A stretch of 64,000 nt of DNA from Marinilabiliales bacterium (GCA_002869385.1 PKTB01000003.1:1-64000), one strand, 5' to 3'. Counted from the first letter of the stretch, positions 19,174-29,611 are shown. The notes: generated from the sequence alone by a model not told the origin. Numbers and translations: made by a program.

Positions 19174-20218
19174 TAAGGTGCACATCCCTTTGTGGGAATG
19201 GGATAGTTACATTATTCTCGCGGAATAGTTTATCTATTTCAAAACGAAGGTCGCTTTTGATTTTTTCAATCCTAAAATTATCTTCTGAGTAGAACATAAG
19301 TCTAAAATCCAAAGAAGAATCTCCAAAATTTATAAAATAAACTGTCGGAGTTGGTTTTCTGGCAACTAATTTATGTTCTTTCGCTGCCTTAATCAGTAAA
19401 CTCTCAACTAAACGCACATCACTTCCATAAGCGACTCCAACTACAATATCAAAACGACTCATAGTACTGTTGTGCGTCCAGTTAGTGATATTCTCACCTG
19501 TAAACTTACTGTTAGGAATAATTACCTCAACATCATCCCGGGTAATTACAACTGAAGTACGCAGATTAATCTTTATAACACGACCAACCAACTCATCCTC
19601 AATTTCAACAACATCGCCAATTTTAATTGACCTGTCGAACAAAATAATAAAACCTGAAATAATATCATTAAAAATATGCTGTATCCCAAGACCAAGACCA
19701 ACAAGTAAGGCAGACAAACTCGCAATTACAATAGTAATATTAAAGCCAAGAGACTCAATAAAAAGTGTTATTGCAATTACATAAATAAAATACTTTATGA
19801 TTAGATAAATACTACGTGATTTCCCCTTTTCGAGCTGTGAGGATTCCGGTTTACGGTTTACATATGCTTCCAGTATATATATGAGAACTTTTGTTCCGGC
19901 AATAATCAGATAGAAAACAAAAATATGATATACAAAAATATTAATTTTCGGACTGGTGATTATTGTTTTATGCAAAAAACCCTTAAAGTCAAGGCCTAAA
20001 GCTTCCAGACAGGCATATAAACTAAAGAAACTAAAAACAATATAAATAAAATTTAATATTGCCTTACTGTTTTTTACCCCTAGTATATTCCTTATTCGTT
20101 TACGGCGTAAGAAAGTCCTGAAAAACAAAATGATAATTAAACCGGCAAATAATGACACAAATGCCAATACTATCTGGTTTACAGTTAATGAAAATTTTGC
20201 TGTTTCTATTAGGACCAT
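19163..20218 (-). CDS. MscS-family mechanosensitive ion channel
   Basis: Small-conductance pressure-release channel protein of the inner membrane. I place the start at the ATG giving MVLIETAKF; the reading frame can be extended upstream only through a TTG. There are four or so transmembrane helices (LAFVSLFAGLIIILFF; AILNFIYIVFSFFSLYACLE; IFVYHIFVFYLIIAGTKVLI; IKYFIYVIAITLFIE). The pore helix is Gly/Ala-rich (SLSALLVGLGLGIQ), followed by the beta domain (GDVVEIEDELVGRVIKINLR, VIIPNSKFTGENITNW). Length 351 residues. The C-terminus ends in the heptamer array (last residues KNQ). Confidence 0.85.
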   Translation of the reverse strand: MVLIETAKFSLTVNQIVLAFVSLFAGLIIILFFRTFLRRKRIRNILGVKNSKAILNFIYIVFSFFSLYACLEALGLDFKGFLHKTIITSPKINIFVYHIFVFYLIIAGTKVLIYILEAYVNRKPESSQLEKGKSRSIYLIIKYFIYVIAITLFIESLGFNITIVIASLSALLVGLGLGIQHIFNDIISGFIILFDRSIKIGDVVEIEDELVGRVIKINLRTSVVITRDDVEVIIPNSKFTGENITNWTHNSTMSRFDIVVGVAYGSDVRLVESLLIKAAKEHKLVARKPTPTVYFINFGDSSLDFRLMFYSEDNFRIEKIKSDLRFEIDKLFRENNVTIPFPQRDVHLKNQ

Positions 20219-20292
20219 ATTTTTATTTTTCAAACGTAAAAGTACTGAAATTTAAGCAAATTTTAATATTTTAGTCAAAATAATTTCTTATC

Positions 20293-20976
20293 ATGAAAAA
20301 ACTAATAGTCCTTTCAGGTGCAGGTATAAGTAAAGAAAGTGGAATACCTACTTTTCGTGACAATGATGGTTTATGGGAATCGTATCGATTCGAAGAAGTT
20401 GCTTCGCCAATAGCCTGGAGGCGTGATCCTAAACTTGTGTTGGATTTTTACAATTTTCGCAGGAAAGCTGTTGTAGAAGCACAACCAAATGGAGCGCATT
20501 TGTTGCTGGCGGAATTGCAAAAACATTTTGATGTAAAAATAATTACTAAAAATGTTGATGACTTACATGAGAGAGCTGGTTCAAAAGAGATATTACACTT
20601 ACATGGCGAAATCCGTAAAGCCAGAAGTACTGTTGACGAATCAATAATAACAGATATCGAAGGTGCTGACCTGAATATGGGAGATCTTTGTCCTAAAGGC
20701 TCACAATTACGCCCTCATATTGTCTGGTTTGGTGAAGCTGTTCCAAATATTCCAAAAGCAATTGACATTGTTCAAACTGCTGACATTTTCCTTGTTATTG
20801 GAACTGGTTTACAGGTTTACCCCGCTGCAGGTTTAGTTGATTATGTACCTCAAAATGCAGCGAAATACCTCATAGACACTGGAGATAACTTTAACTTAGG
20901 AGGGTTAAAGCACATTAAAGAAAGTGCTGTAAAGGGGATGGAGAAATTTTCGAGTTTGATGACGGGTGACGGGTGA
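20293..20976 (+). CDS. Sir2-family NAD-dependent protein deacylase, with Lys in place of the conserved active-site Gln
   Basis: 227 residues, class III sirtuin type. NAD-binding is at SGAGISKESGIPTFRDNDGL; the Tyr/Arg pair of class III desuccinylases may correspond to YNFRR. The catalytic His is in LHLHGEI. IVWFGEAVPN and IGTGLQVYPAAG follow. The zinc Cys pairs are absent, as in several bacterial short sirtuins. The usual TQN(I/V)D motif reads TKNVDDLHERAG, so the conserved Gln is Lys (CAA to AAA would do it). The last residues (MTGDG) and the stop are read from a heptamer array, so the natural C-terminus may have been different. Confidence 0.8.
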   Translation: MKKLIVLSGAGISKESGIPTFRDNDGLWESYRFEEVASPIAWRRDPKLVLDFYNFRRKAVVEAQPNGAHLLLAELQKHFDVKIITKNVDDLHERAGSKEILHLHGEIRKARSTVDESIITDIEGADLNMGDLCPKGSQLRPHIVWFGEAVPNIPKAIDIVQTADIFLVIGTGLQVYPAAGLVDYVPQNAAKYLIDTGDNFNLGGLKHIKESAVKGMEKFSSLMTGDG

Positions 20977-21041
20977 CCGATGACCGATGAAGGATGACGG
21001 GTGACCGATGAAGGGTGACCGATGAAGGATGAAGGATGACT
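20958..21041 (+). repeat. Heptamer array GATGACG-type, 12 units
   Basis: Twelve consecutive 7-bp units with the form G(A/G)TGA(C/A)(G/C/T), from 20958 to 21041, in perfect 7-nt register. The unit holds TGA, so reading from the Sir2 side meets a stop in any frame; the Sir2 stop (20974-20976) is in the third unit. A linker with GTGGAAGC follows, as after the array at 24720. Confidence 0.9.
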
Positions 21042-21066
21042 GGTGGAAGCAAATTTATAATTTGTA

Positions 21067-21159
21067 ACTCGCAACTCCACACTCTAGTCACTCCAAACTC
21101 CAAACTCCAAACTCTAAACTCTAAGTACTCTAAATACTCCTAACTCTAGTCACTCCCCC
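21067..21159 (-). repeat. ACTCCAA-type array (7-nt, sometimes 9-nt spacing)
   Basis: On the plus strand, ACTC cores recur at 21067, 21074, 21081, 21090, 21097, 21104, 21111, 21118, 21127, 21136, 21143 and 21152, mostly as ACTCCAA or ACTCTAA. On the minus strand the units carry TAG and TGA. The amidohydrolase stop codon (21150-21152) lies within it. Confidence 0.85.
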
Positions 21160-22787
21160 CCCCAAACTTTCTCTCCTCCGATCCAAACCTGCAATACTTT
21201 AGCCTCCAGAACGTCTTCTTTGCTGCACTTAATTATATCTCTATCTAATATTATAAAATCAGCATACATTCCCTCCTTAATTTTGCCCTTTACAATTTCA
21301 TCAAAACTTGCCATTGCAGGCCAAAAAGTAATTGATTTTAAAGCTTCTTGTCTTGTAAGACATTGTGAATTTAAAAATCCTCCTTCCGGATAATATTTTT
21401 TATCCTGACGAAAGATTGCTGCATAAAATGTTTCAATTGGAGAAATATATTCAACAGGAAAATCGGTACCATTCGGAAGCCACCCATTTTGATCTAAAAG
21501 CCTTCGTGTCTGATATGCATGATTAATACGCTCAGAACCTAACCTCGCTTCTGCCCAATACATATCACTGGTTGCATGTGTTGATTGAATTGACTGAATA
21601 ATCGAATATTTACCAAATTTGTCGATGTCTTTTTCATTAACTACCTGAGCATGTTCAATTCTCCAACGCCTGTCATTTTCACCTTGCAAAAACTCAGAAT
21701 AAATATCAAGCATCAATCTATTTGCACTATCTCCAATACAATGAGTACAAACTTGTAAATTATGATCGTAAGCATATTTACAAACTTCTTTGTAATAATC
21801 AACTTCTTCAATAATAAACCCATATCTTCCGGGGACATCAGAATACTCATTTAAAAGACATGCCCCACGACTACCCAATGCACCATCGGAAAATAATTTA
21901 ACAGAACTAATTTTGATTAAATCAGTACTTTCAAATTCATTTTCAAAATATTCAAAATTATCCTCAGACGGACTTAACATAGCATTGATTCTGATTTTCA
22001 AATCACCTGCTTTCTGAAGCGAATCCAAAAACATTATTTGTTTTTTATCCAATCCTGCATCTGTTAATGACGTCAATCCATATTTTAAACTAGAATCCTG
22101 TGTCATCATAATAGCATCTTCAACTTGTTTAAAGGTCAGATCAGGCAAATATATTCGAACTTTCTCAATAGCCATATCAATTAATAAGCCAGTCAGTTTG
22201 CCATCTTGAGTAACTATTTCTCCACCTTCAACTACGGTTTCTGGGGTAATTCCTGCGATTTCAGCAGCTTTCTCATTAATTAATGCAGCATGACCATCAA
22301 TACGAATCAATAAAACCGGTTTTTCAGGAAATGTTTTATTTAATTCCGTCCAATCAGGCATTTCTGTATTTTCCCAATCGTTTTGATCCCAACCACGAGC
22401 GTAGATAAAATCGGGATTGTATTTCTCGTCATAAATTTTCAAACGAGTTATTATCTCATCTAAAGATTTTGTATCTGTCAAATCACATGACTCAGCCAAA
22501 TTAAATGCATAGCCAAAAAAATGACAATGAGCATCATTAAAACCGGGAAAAATCAAAGAAGAATCTAAATCAATAATCTCAGCAGACTGATATTTTGATT
22601 CCAAATTTTTAAAATCACCAATTTCAATAATGATTCCATCTTCTACAGCAATACTTTGAACTTCAATATTAGTATATTCATCATTATAGAAGGATGCATT
22701 TTTAAATATTGTAATGTCTTTATCCTCATTACTAACTGAGCATGAGACAAATAAGATCAAGCTAAAATATATCAGTATTTTTCGCAT
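21150..22787 (-). CDS. YtcJ-like metal-dependent amidohydrolase, lipoprotein
   Basis: 545 residues, amidohydrolase_3 family. The SPII signal has a lipobox at FVSCS, so it is probably a periplasmic or outer-membrane lipoprotein. Metal-ligand motifs are the HxH in FNDAHCHFFGY, DGHAALIN, CTHCIGDSAN and RIEHAQVV, with a final TDFPVE Asp. The C-terminal composite sandwich strand is present (GMYADFIILDRDI). Substrate unknown; this group acts on amides or carbamates of varied compounds. The C-terminus ends within the heptamer array. Confidence 0.85.
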   Translation of the reverse strand: MRKILIYFSLILFVSCSVSNEDKDITIFKNASFYNDEYTNIEVQSIAVEDGIIIEIGDFKNLESKYQSAEIIDLDSSLIFPGFNDAHCHFFGYAFNLAESCDLTDTKSLDEIITRLKIYDEKYNPDFIYARGWDQNDWENTEMPDWTELNKTFPEKPVLLIRIDGHAALINEKAAEIAGITPETVVEGGEIVTQDGKLTGLLIDMAIEKVRIYLPDLTFKQVEDAIMMTQDSSLKYGLTSLTDAGLDKKQIMFLDSLQKAGDLKIRINAMLSPSEDNFEYFENEFESTDLIKISSVKLFSDGALGSRGACLLNEYSDVPGRYGFIIEEVDYYKEVCKYAYDHNLQVCTHCIGDSANRLMLDIYSEFLQGENDRRWRIEHAQVVNEKDIDKFGKYSIIQSIQSTHATSDMYWAEARLGSERINHAYQTRRLLDQNGWLPNGTDFPVEYISPIETFYAAIFRQDKKYYPEGGFLNSQCLTRQEALKSITFWPAMASFDEIVKGKIKEGMYADFIILDRDIIKCSKEDVLEAKVLQVWIGGEKVWGGE

Positions 22788-22809
22788 AATTTTATGTATT
22801 TTTATTCCA

Positions 22810-22817
22810 CAAATTTA
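22810..22817 (-). promoter_or_regulatory. Candidate -7 element for the amidohydrolase gene
   Basis: On the minus strand TAAATTTG (TAnnTTTG) lies 23 bp before the start codon. No good -33 box is visible, so this is only a partial match. Confidence 0.35.
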
Positions 22818-22865
22818 ACACAATTGGCTTGTTATTTGCATTTTTAGATAATTAAACAAAACAAT

Positions 22866-24719
22866 TTGAAACACATATACTTTTACATATTTTTCATCTT
22901 CATAATCAATACTGTGGTTTCCGGACAAAACTTCAGAATTATTGACTTTGCTGAGGACACAAACGATTTAAGCGCTATTAGTTCAGCAAGGACAGATGTA
23001 AATGATGAAAACTGTGCAATAATTAAAGTTTATACAAATCTCGATCAGCTTTTCTTTGAAACTCGCCTAGGGATAGAAGGAGACATTTTACAAAAAACAG
23101 GAGAGTATTGGATTTATGTTTCACCACGCGAAAAGCAATTAAAAATAATCAAAAGCGGCTATATTCCTTTGGAATACTCTATACCTCTTATTGTTGAAAG
23201 TTCAAAAGTCTATAAAATGACACTAACTGGTTGAAACAAAACCGAAATAGTTGAAAACAATGGCTCAAACACAGAATTTGTTGTTATTACAACAGAACAA
23301 GAAGGTGCTCAAATATACATAAACGACAAATTAAAAGGAGTTTCTCCATTAACATTCCCTTTGCTTGAAGGAGTATATACATGTAAAATTGAAAAAGCTC
23401 TTTATAAATCAGAGTCATTCGATTTTGAGGTAGTTGGGGGAAATACTGTTAACATTAGCAAAAATTTGCATGAACTTTACATTTACGGAAATATTTACAT
23501 AAAATCAATTACAGAATCTGATATTTATATTGATAACGAAAAAGTAGGTTCACAAACTTATAATGGACGTTTAATTGAGGGCTTACATATTGTTAAGATA
23601 CAAGCTGAAAACTATAAAACATTTACAAAAGAGATTTTGATTGTTGCAAACAAAAACTACACAATCGAAGAGGAACTTATTCATAAAACAGGGGTTATAA
23701 GTGTTCAGTCTGAACCAATGGGAGCTTCTATTTTTATTGATGGAGATTTTAAAGGGACTACCCCTAAATTTGTTCGAGATGTTTGGGCAGGAGAAAGAGA
23801 AATTTCTATTGAAAAAGAAGGATTTGCTACTCATAAAGAAATGATATACGTTGAGTCGGATCGTACTAAAGAATACATTTACAAGCTGGAAAGTGCAAGG
23901 AAATTTACTTTAACAACCACTCACTCTGGAGCAGATGTTTATTTAAACAATGTTCTGATTGGTAAAACTCCCCTAAGTTTTGAGCTTGACCAATCTAATC
24001 ATAATAAGATTAAAATTACTAAAGAAGGTTATCATGTAATTTATGATGAACTACCTAATGACTCAAGGCTTAAAGAGAAAAATTATAATCTTGAAAAACA
24101 CAGTTTAGCCTATAATGCTGATAACAAATCATCAAGCGCAACAGGCAACGCGAACAAACCAAAATACAGAAAAATCAGAGAAGATAAAAAAACTGATTTT
24201 GGATGGTCAATTAGCGGATTAAGTGCCAGACCCGGGGGAATTAACAGCTCTATTTACGGGAACTTTGGTAATTTTCACCAATATGGAGTTTTCTTGGATG
24301 GGGGATATCAGTTCAATAATTACAGCAACTCACATATAGATGGAATGGTAAACTTCCCAAGATTTAGCATTGGGGCTAGTTTCAATTTATGGTTATGGAA
24401 TTTTGCTGTTCTGGAAGCTTTTGCAGGATTTGGACGAGAATATGCTACCGGACTAAATTGGGAAAACTACGATATCTGGGATATGCCTCCTGACGATGTT
24501 CATACAAGATATATAAAATTAGGCTTGCGCGCAGGATTTAGAATATCACCACATGCTGAATTATTTGGATCCTATGTTATTAATAATACTGATGGGCCGG
24601 CTTATGATGTTTTTGGAAATCAGGTAGAAATTAGAGGCACTAGATACAGTTATCACACACTATTCCCGGACAGAAGTTCTCAAAGTTGGGAAATAGGTAT
24701 TAGGTTTGTGGTGTATTAG
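22866..24719 (+). CDS. Secreted PEGA-repeat protein with C-terminal barrel-like domain, interrupted by in-frame TGA
   Basis: About 617 codons starting MKHIYFYIF (signal peptide, TVVSGQ). Beta-rich PEGA-like units run to a TGA at 23232-23234. The frame then continues (NKTEIVENNG) into further PEGA units: GAQIYINDKLKGVSPLTFPL, GASIFIDGDFKGTTPKFV and GADVYLNNVLIGKTPLSFEL, each with a G.SI.IDG...G.TP pattern. A Ser/Asn-rich linker follows, then a domain of amphipathic strands ending in an aromatic-rich strand (SQSWEIGIRFVVY), typical of outer-membrane barrels. The TGA splits one PEGA module; the ATG at 23361 is inside the next. PEGA domains often bind surface-layer or cell-wall partners (inference). 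Confidence 0.7.
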
Positions 24720-24768
24720 GATGACGGGTGACCGATGACCGATGTCAGATGACGGATGACGGATGACT
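24720..24768 (+). repeat. Heptamer array GATGACG-type, 7 units
   Basis: Seven units in exact 7-nt register beginning one base after the PEGA gene stop (TAG 24717-24719): GATGACG, GGTGACC, GATGACC, GATGTCA, GATGACG, GATGACG, GATGACT. The linker that follows (GTGGAAGC, then ACAAAT) resembles the linker after the 20958 array. Confidence 0.9.
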
Positions 24769-24799
24769 GAAGTGGAAGCTACAAATCTACTGAGACTTC

Positions 24800-24897
24800 A
24801 ACAGCCAATAGCCAACAGCCAACTGCTAACAGCCAATAGCTAATAGCCAACTGCTAATAGCTAACAGCCAACAGCTAACAGCCAATAGCCAATAGCT
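24800..24897 (-). repeat. Heptamer array AACAGCC/AATAGCT-type, 14 units
   Basis: Fourteen consecutive 7-bp units (AACAGCC, AATAGCC, AACTGCT, AATAGCT variants) in perfect register. Several units read TAG on the minus strand, and the DegT stop codon (TAG, 24896-24898) is at its edge. Confidence 0.9.
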
Positions 24898-26023
24898 AAA
24901 CCCCAACAAACTCTAAAACAGAATCCGTAATATATTTCAATGTATCCTGATCTAGTTCTGTATTCATTGGAAGTGAAAGAACCGTTTTGCACAATTCGTC
25001 TGTTACCGGATAATCATTTTCATTATAATCGTATCCTTGAAAAGCTTTTTGATTATGTAATGCAACAGGATAATAAACAGCAGAAGACACTCCTTTCGAC
25101 TTCAGATGTGCTTGCAAACCTTCTCTGTCAACACCTTTAAGAATCATTGTATATTGATGAAAAGTGTGAGTTGACTTTTTAAAGCGTTGTGGTGTAATTA
25201 ACATATCGCAATCTGCAAACGCTCTGTCATAATAATCAGCAGCAGCTCTTCTTGCAGCATTATACTCATCCAAATGTGGCAGCTTAACTCTTAAAACAGC
25301 TGCATGTACCGTATCTAAACGTGAATTAACACCTATCCTATCGTGATAGTAGCGCACTTTCATGCCATGATTTACTATAGAACTTATTTTCTCTCCTAAT
25401 TCATCATCATTAGTAAATATTGCACCTCCATCACCATAACAACCAAGATTTTTAGAAGGGAAAAATGAAGTGCAACCTATATGACCAATTGTTCCTGCTT
25501 TTTTTGTCCAGCCTTTTTCAGAACTAAAATCGCTACCAATTGCCTGTGCAGTATCTTCAATTACATATAGATTGTGTTTTTCAGCAATTTCCATTATTCT
25601 ATCCATATCAGCACACTGCCCGAAAAGGTGAACAGGAATAATAGCTTTTGTCTTAGGTGTAATTGCCTTTTCAATAGCTTCAGGCGAAATAGTAAATGTT
25701 TCAGGATCAACATCAACCATTACAGGAGTTAGTTGCAATAAGGCAATTGTCTCAACAGTTGCTATAAACGTAAAATCTGTAGAGATTACTTCATCACCAG
25801 CTTTTAAGCCCAAAGCCATCATAGCTATTTGTAAAGCATCGGTACCGTTCCCACAAGTAATTACATGCTTTGCATTCAAATATGTGGCAAGTTCTTTCTT
25901 AAATTCCTTAACATCCTCGCCATTTACAAAAGCTGTGTTTTCAATAACATTTGCAATCTTACTATCAACCTCAGATTTAATTTTTAAATACTGAGACTTT
26001 AAATCAACCATTGGTATATTCAT
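24896..26023 (-). CDS. DegT/DnrJ/EryC1/StrS-family PLP aminotransferase
   Basis: 375 residues, type of enzyme that adds an amino group to nucleotide sugars at the 3- or 4-keto position. PLP features are GNGTDALQIAMMAL, the Asp in VIEDTAQAIGSD, and the Schiff-base Lys in SFFPSKNLGCYGDGGAI. GVNSRLDTVHAAVL follows (subunit contact). The Asp-Thr-Ala-Gln wording is typical of WecE/DesV-like bacterial sugar aminotransferases. Its nucleotide-sugar partners are not in this window, but the later polysaccharide locus shows the organism makes surface glycans. Confidence 0.85.
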   Translation of the reverse strand: MNIPMVDLKSQYLKIKSEVDSKIANVIENTAFVNGEDVKEFKKELATYLNAKHVITCGNGTDALQIAMMALGLKAGDEVISTDFTFIATVETIALLQLTPVMVDVDPETFTISPEAIEKAITPKTKAIIPVHLFGQCADMDRIMEIAEKHNLYVIEDTAQAIGSDFSSEKGWTKKAGTIGHIGCTSFFPSKNLGCYGDGGAIFTNDDELGEKISSIVNHGMKVRYYHDRIGVNSRLDTVHAAVLRVKLPHLDEYNAARRAAADYYDRAFADCDMLITPQRFKKSTHTFHQYTMILKGVDREGLQAHLKSKGVSSAVYYPVALHNQKAFQGYDYNENDYPVTDELCKTVLSLPMNTELDQDTLKYITDSVLEFVGV

Positions 26024-26131
26024 ATCAATTATCTTTTATCTGTACTAAAACAAAAAAACAACTATTCAGTTTAATAATAAATTCTTAACGCAAAAATAAA
26101 GAATCTAATCAATTAAGTAATACATATTTTA

Positions 26132-26139
26132 TATATTTG
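26132..26139 (+). promoter_or_regulatory. Candidate -7 element for the 26180 gene
   Basis: TATATTTG matches TAnnTTTG and lies 40 bp before the ATG. The -33 region is AT-rich without a clean TTTG. Confidence 0.4.
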
Positions 26140-26179
26140 TATAGTATTTATCTCAATTACAAACTAAAAGTTAAAAATT

Positions 26180-29100
26180 ATGAAAAATTTCTATGTTTTA
26201 TTAGGGCTATTGTTGTTTGTTCCTGCAATAGCTTTTTCTCAATTAAGTGTTACCACTGCAGATGTAAGTAACTTAATTGATTTCGACAATACAGTTGCCG
26301 GTGTTAATGAAGGAGCTTTTGATGGTTCTGGTTTTATGATGACTCCGGTTACAGGTCAACTAGATGCTGACGGCTGGGCTGTTACAGGTATGTCAGATGG
26401 TGATAAAGATTTTGGTGTTGAAAACACAACAGGAGACCATGCAAGAGGAAATACAGATGGTGGGCTTGTAACAACAGGAGGTATGTATTCTTTTAATACA
26501 TCAGAAGGAGTTTCAATTGGATTTCAATAGACAGGATCAGATTTTACTCCGGGAACAATCGCATTAAAAGTTGATAACAACACTGGCGCAGAGCTGACAA
26601 GTGTAAGTTTAGAATATGACATTCTTGTTTATAATGATCAAACAAGATCAAACTCTGTTACTATTAGCTATTCAAGCGACAACATTACTTATACTGAAGT
26701 AACAGGAGAAATGTATGCAACAACAGTTTTAGCTAGTCCAAGTCCTGATTGGTAAATATATCATCGTATTGTTACTTTCAATTTAACATTAGCTGATGCT
26801 GAATCTGTTTATTTAATGTGGACATTCGACGATAAAGGTGGTGAAAGCTCAAGAGATGAGATTGCATTAGACAATATTGATGTGGTTTTATCAGCTACAC
26901 CTGCAAGCGACTGTGGTCCAATTAGCAGCTTCCCTTGGAGTGAAGATTTTGAATCATATTCTGATTTATCCGAATTAATTGACGTATGCTGGGAAGCAAG
27001 ATATGGTTTTATTTCTGATGAATCACAACTAACCGAGGATGATAATTTTAACTATTTTTACATTAGTGATTTTGCAAATGGAGCTTCCAATAATTCTATG
27101 GTAGTCAACCTCTATGATGAAGCTGCACATGACTGGGTAATTACACCCGCATTTGATCTTGGTGATGGTAGCACAAACTATATGTTAGAGCTGGATATTG
27201 CTTTAACAGAATATTATAGTGCTACTCAAGGTGCTTTTGAAGAAGATGATTATTACGCTTTTGTAGTTTCAACTGATGGTGGTGATACATGGAGTGAGTT
27301 AAACGTAGTAGACGCTATTGACTCTGATAATGATGGCATACCTGCTGCAGGAACTCACTATATTGCCGACCTTACCGGTTTAACAGGAATAGTTAAGTTT
27401 GGAATATATGGAGTTTCAACTCTGAATGGACCGGAAGATTATGATATTGAAATCTTTGTAGACAATCTAATGATCTCCGAACTAAGCGGATGTCTTGATC
27501 CATTTGGTGCAGGCTCATATGTTGTTGACGCATCATCTGTTTATATTGATTGGGAAGATCTTTTAGAAGGTTCAAATCTATATAACCTTGAATATGGAAC
27601 AGCTAGTTTTACCCAAGGAACAGGAACTTTGGTTGAAGGAATTTCAGTAACAGAATATCTTATACATGAACTAACATTTGGTGATTATGATGTGTATATT
27701 CAAGCTGATTGTGGTGGTGGAAGTACTTCATCATGGGTTGGACCAATTTCATTTACTTTAGAAGCAGGTGGAAGTTGTGCTACAGCCTTTGATTATGGTA
27801 TGATAAATGACCCAACTGTTAGTAACACTATAGAATCTCTGGAGGAAGTCTGGTATTATGTAACATTAGATACTGACTATGATAACGTCTTATTTTCAAC
27901 ATGCGGTTCCCTATTTGATACAAAAATGTCTGTTTTAGTTGAATGTGATGAACAAATAGGCTATAATGATGATGATGAATTAGGTCTTTGTGGTATTAAT
28001 AATGAATCTACAATATTCTACCCTCATCTTCCTGCTGGGGTTTATCAAGTAAGAATTAACGGTTATGATGCTGATTCATATGGTGATTTTGATCTTACAA
28101 TCACTAGTGACGAACCAATACCACATTTAATGTATTCAGGAGACGCATTCTATGAATCTATATCAAATGACGGAACAATTTCTACAGTTATATATGTTGA
28201 ATTAGAAAATGACACATTCACCGATGTTGATGTTGATTTCACAGATGGTTTTGAATATACTTCTTATGGTGTTCCTACCAGTCTAAATATGGTTGTACAC
28301 ACATTAACAGAAACAACTGCAACAATCACATTAACAGGTACAGCAGACAGCCATACTACTGCTGACAACACTTTAGTTGAAATAGAATTTGACGATATCG
28401 CTTTTACAACTTATGCTGCAGGTGATGTAGTAAATTACTTTGCAGGATTCAATTTAGTATTTACTGACGAAGTTTTAGTTGTAGATCTAGCACTTATTGA
28501 ACCTCAATCAGGATATGCTTGTAATGTTGATGATCAAACTCATGTTCCATATCAATTAGAAAATGTTGGTACAGCTCCAATAGCATCAGGAACTCCAATT
28601 GGAATTATTTTCGAATCAGAATCTGTAGTTATAGTTGATGAGCCTATTATGCTAACTGAAGATTTACTACCTTCAGAAACATTCGAAGGACTCACTGTGG
28701 GAACTGTTGATCTATCAACAATTGGCGCAACTTACTTCAAAGCATATATTGACTTCGCACCTGATTCTGACCATACAAATGATACTTTAAACGGTTGGGT
28801 TGTACATTTTATGCAAGATGTAAGTTTCCCTGATGATGATGATATGAACGATACAATTATTGTTGGCGCTTATCCATATACAATTGATGCTGATGTAGCT
28901 TATACGCCAGACTCCGCTTTCTTAGCGTCAAACACTAACTGGCAATGGGTTGGTGGTCCAATGGCTGACACCTACGAGGTAAGTACTGATGGTTGGTATT
29001 ATATTGAAGTTGAAACTGTTGGTTGCTGGACACTTGATTCTGTATATGTTAAACTAATGACTCCTGCAGAACTTGCTGTTAACGACTTAAACTTGAATAT

Positions 29101-29332
29101 TTATCCTAATCCGGCTAGTGAGAACTTTGTTGTAGAATATAGCTCTGCCGAAAGTGGTAATCTTAATATATACATATTAACTGTTGATGGTAAAGTAATA
29201 GAAACCAGAAGTTATGATTTTGATGGAGAAATCCGTGAATCATTTGACATTTCTGACTATGCTCCGGGAATGTATATAGTTCGTTTTAACAATAATGGAA
29301 AAACAATTAACAAACGCCTTATCAAAAATTAA
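26180..29332 (+). CDS. Large T9SS-exported surface protein, interrupted by in-frame TAG and TAA
   Basis: About 1050 codons in one frame. The signal peptide is 1-20 (VPAIAFSQ). A beta domain is cut by TAG (26528-26530, after SIGFQ) and by TAA (26753-26755, after SPSPDW); the same frame resumes with TGSDFTPGTIALKV and IYHRIVTFNLTL. The first ATG after the breaks (26816) is in the middle of this jelly-roll (LMWTFDDKGGESSRDEIAL). Later parts are a MAM/cleaved-adhesin-like unit (FPWSEDFESY, WVITPAFDLGDGS), an Fn3-like unit, a subtilase-accessory-like unit (SCATAFDYG), a cohesin-like region and a C-terminal T9SS domain (LNIYPNPASENFVVEY ... INKRLIKN). Probably an adhesin-like surface protein. Downstream, a perfect terminator. 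Confidence 0.7.
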
Positions 29333-29351
29333 ATAAGATTTCATTTATTAA

Positions 29352-29380
29352 AAAACCGCATTATGATTTAATGCGGTTTT
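29352..29380 (+). terminator. Rho-independent terminator after the 26180 gene
   Basis: A perfect 12-bp stem AAAACCGCATTA / TAATGCGGTTTT with a 5-nt loop, followed by TTATTTTT. It lies 20 bp after the stop codon. Confidence 0.9.
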
Positions 29381-29554
29381 TTATTTTTCTGCAAATTAAC
29401 TAGATTGAAGACACTATAGAATATACGATCTACCAAAACCCACTTATCCTAGATTGCTGAATTTCAATCACTTACCCCAACCCATATACACTAAATATGT
29501 TTCTTAACATATTTTTCAAAGCTCTAATGATTATTTAAAATTGTTTTAAACTAT

Positions 29555-29562
29555 TATCTTTG
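29555..29562 (+). promoter_or_regulatory. Candidate -7 element for the COG2403-type GTPase gene
   Basis: TATCTTTG matches TAnnTTTG, 50 bp before the ATG. A TTG is present upstream only at short spacing. Confidence 0.4.
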
Positions 29563-29611
29563 GACATTAGTAATTTATGTTAAACCTTAAATATTTCAAA
29601 ATTATTTAGTT

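Noticed and set aside
20958..24897. Heptamer arrays as CRISPR or phase-variable simple repeats
   Set aside because: Units are contiguous without spacers, and they are degenerate, so slippage-type phase variation is unlikely; no cas genes.
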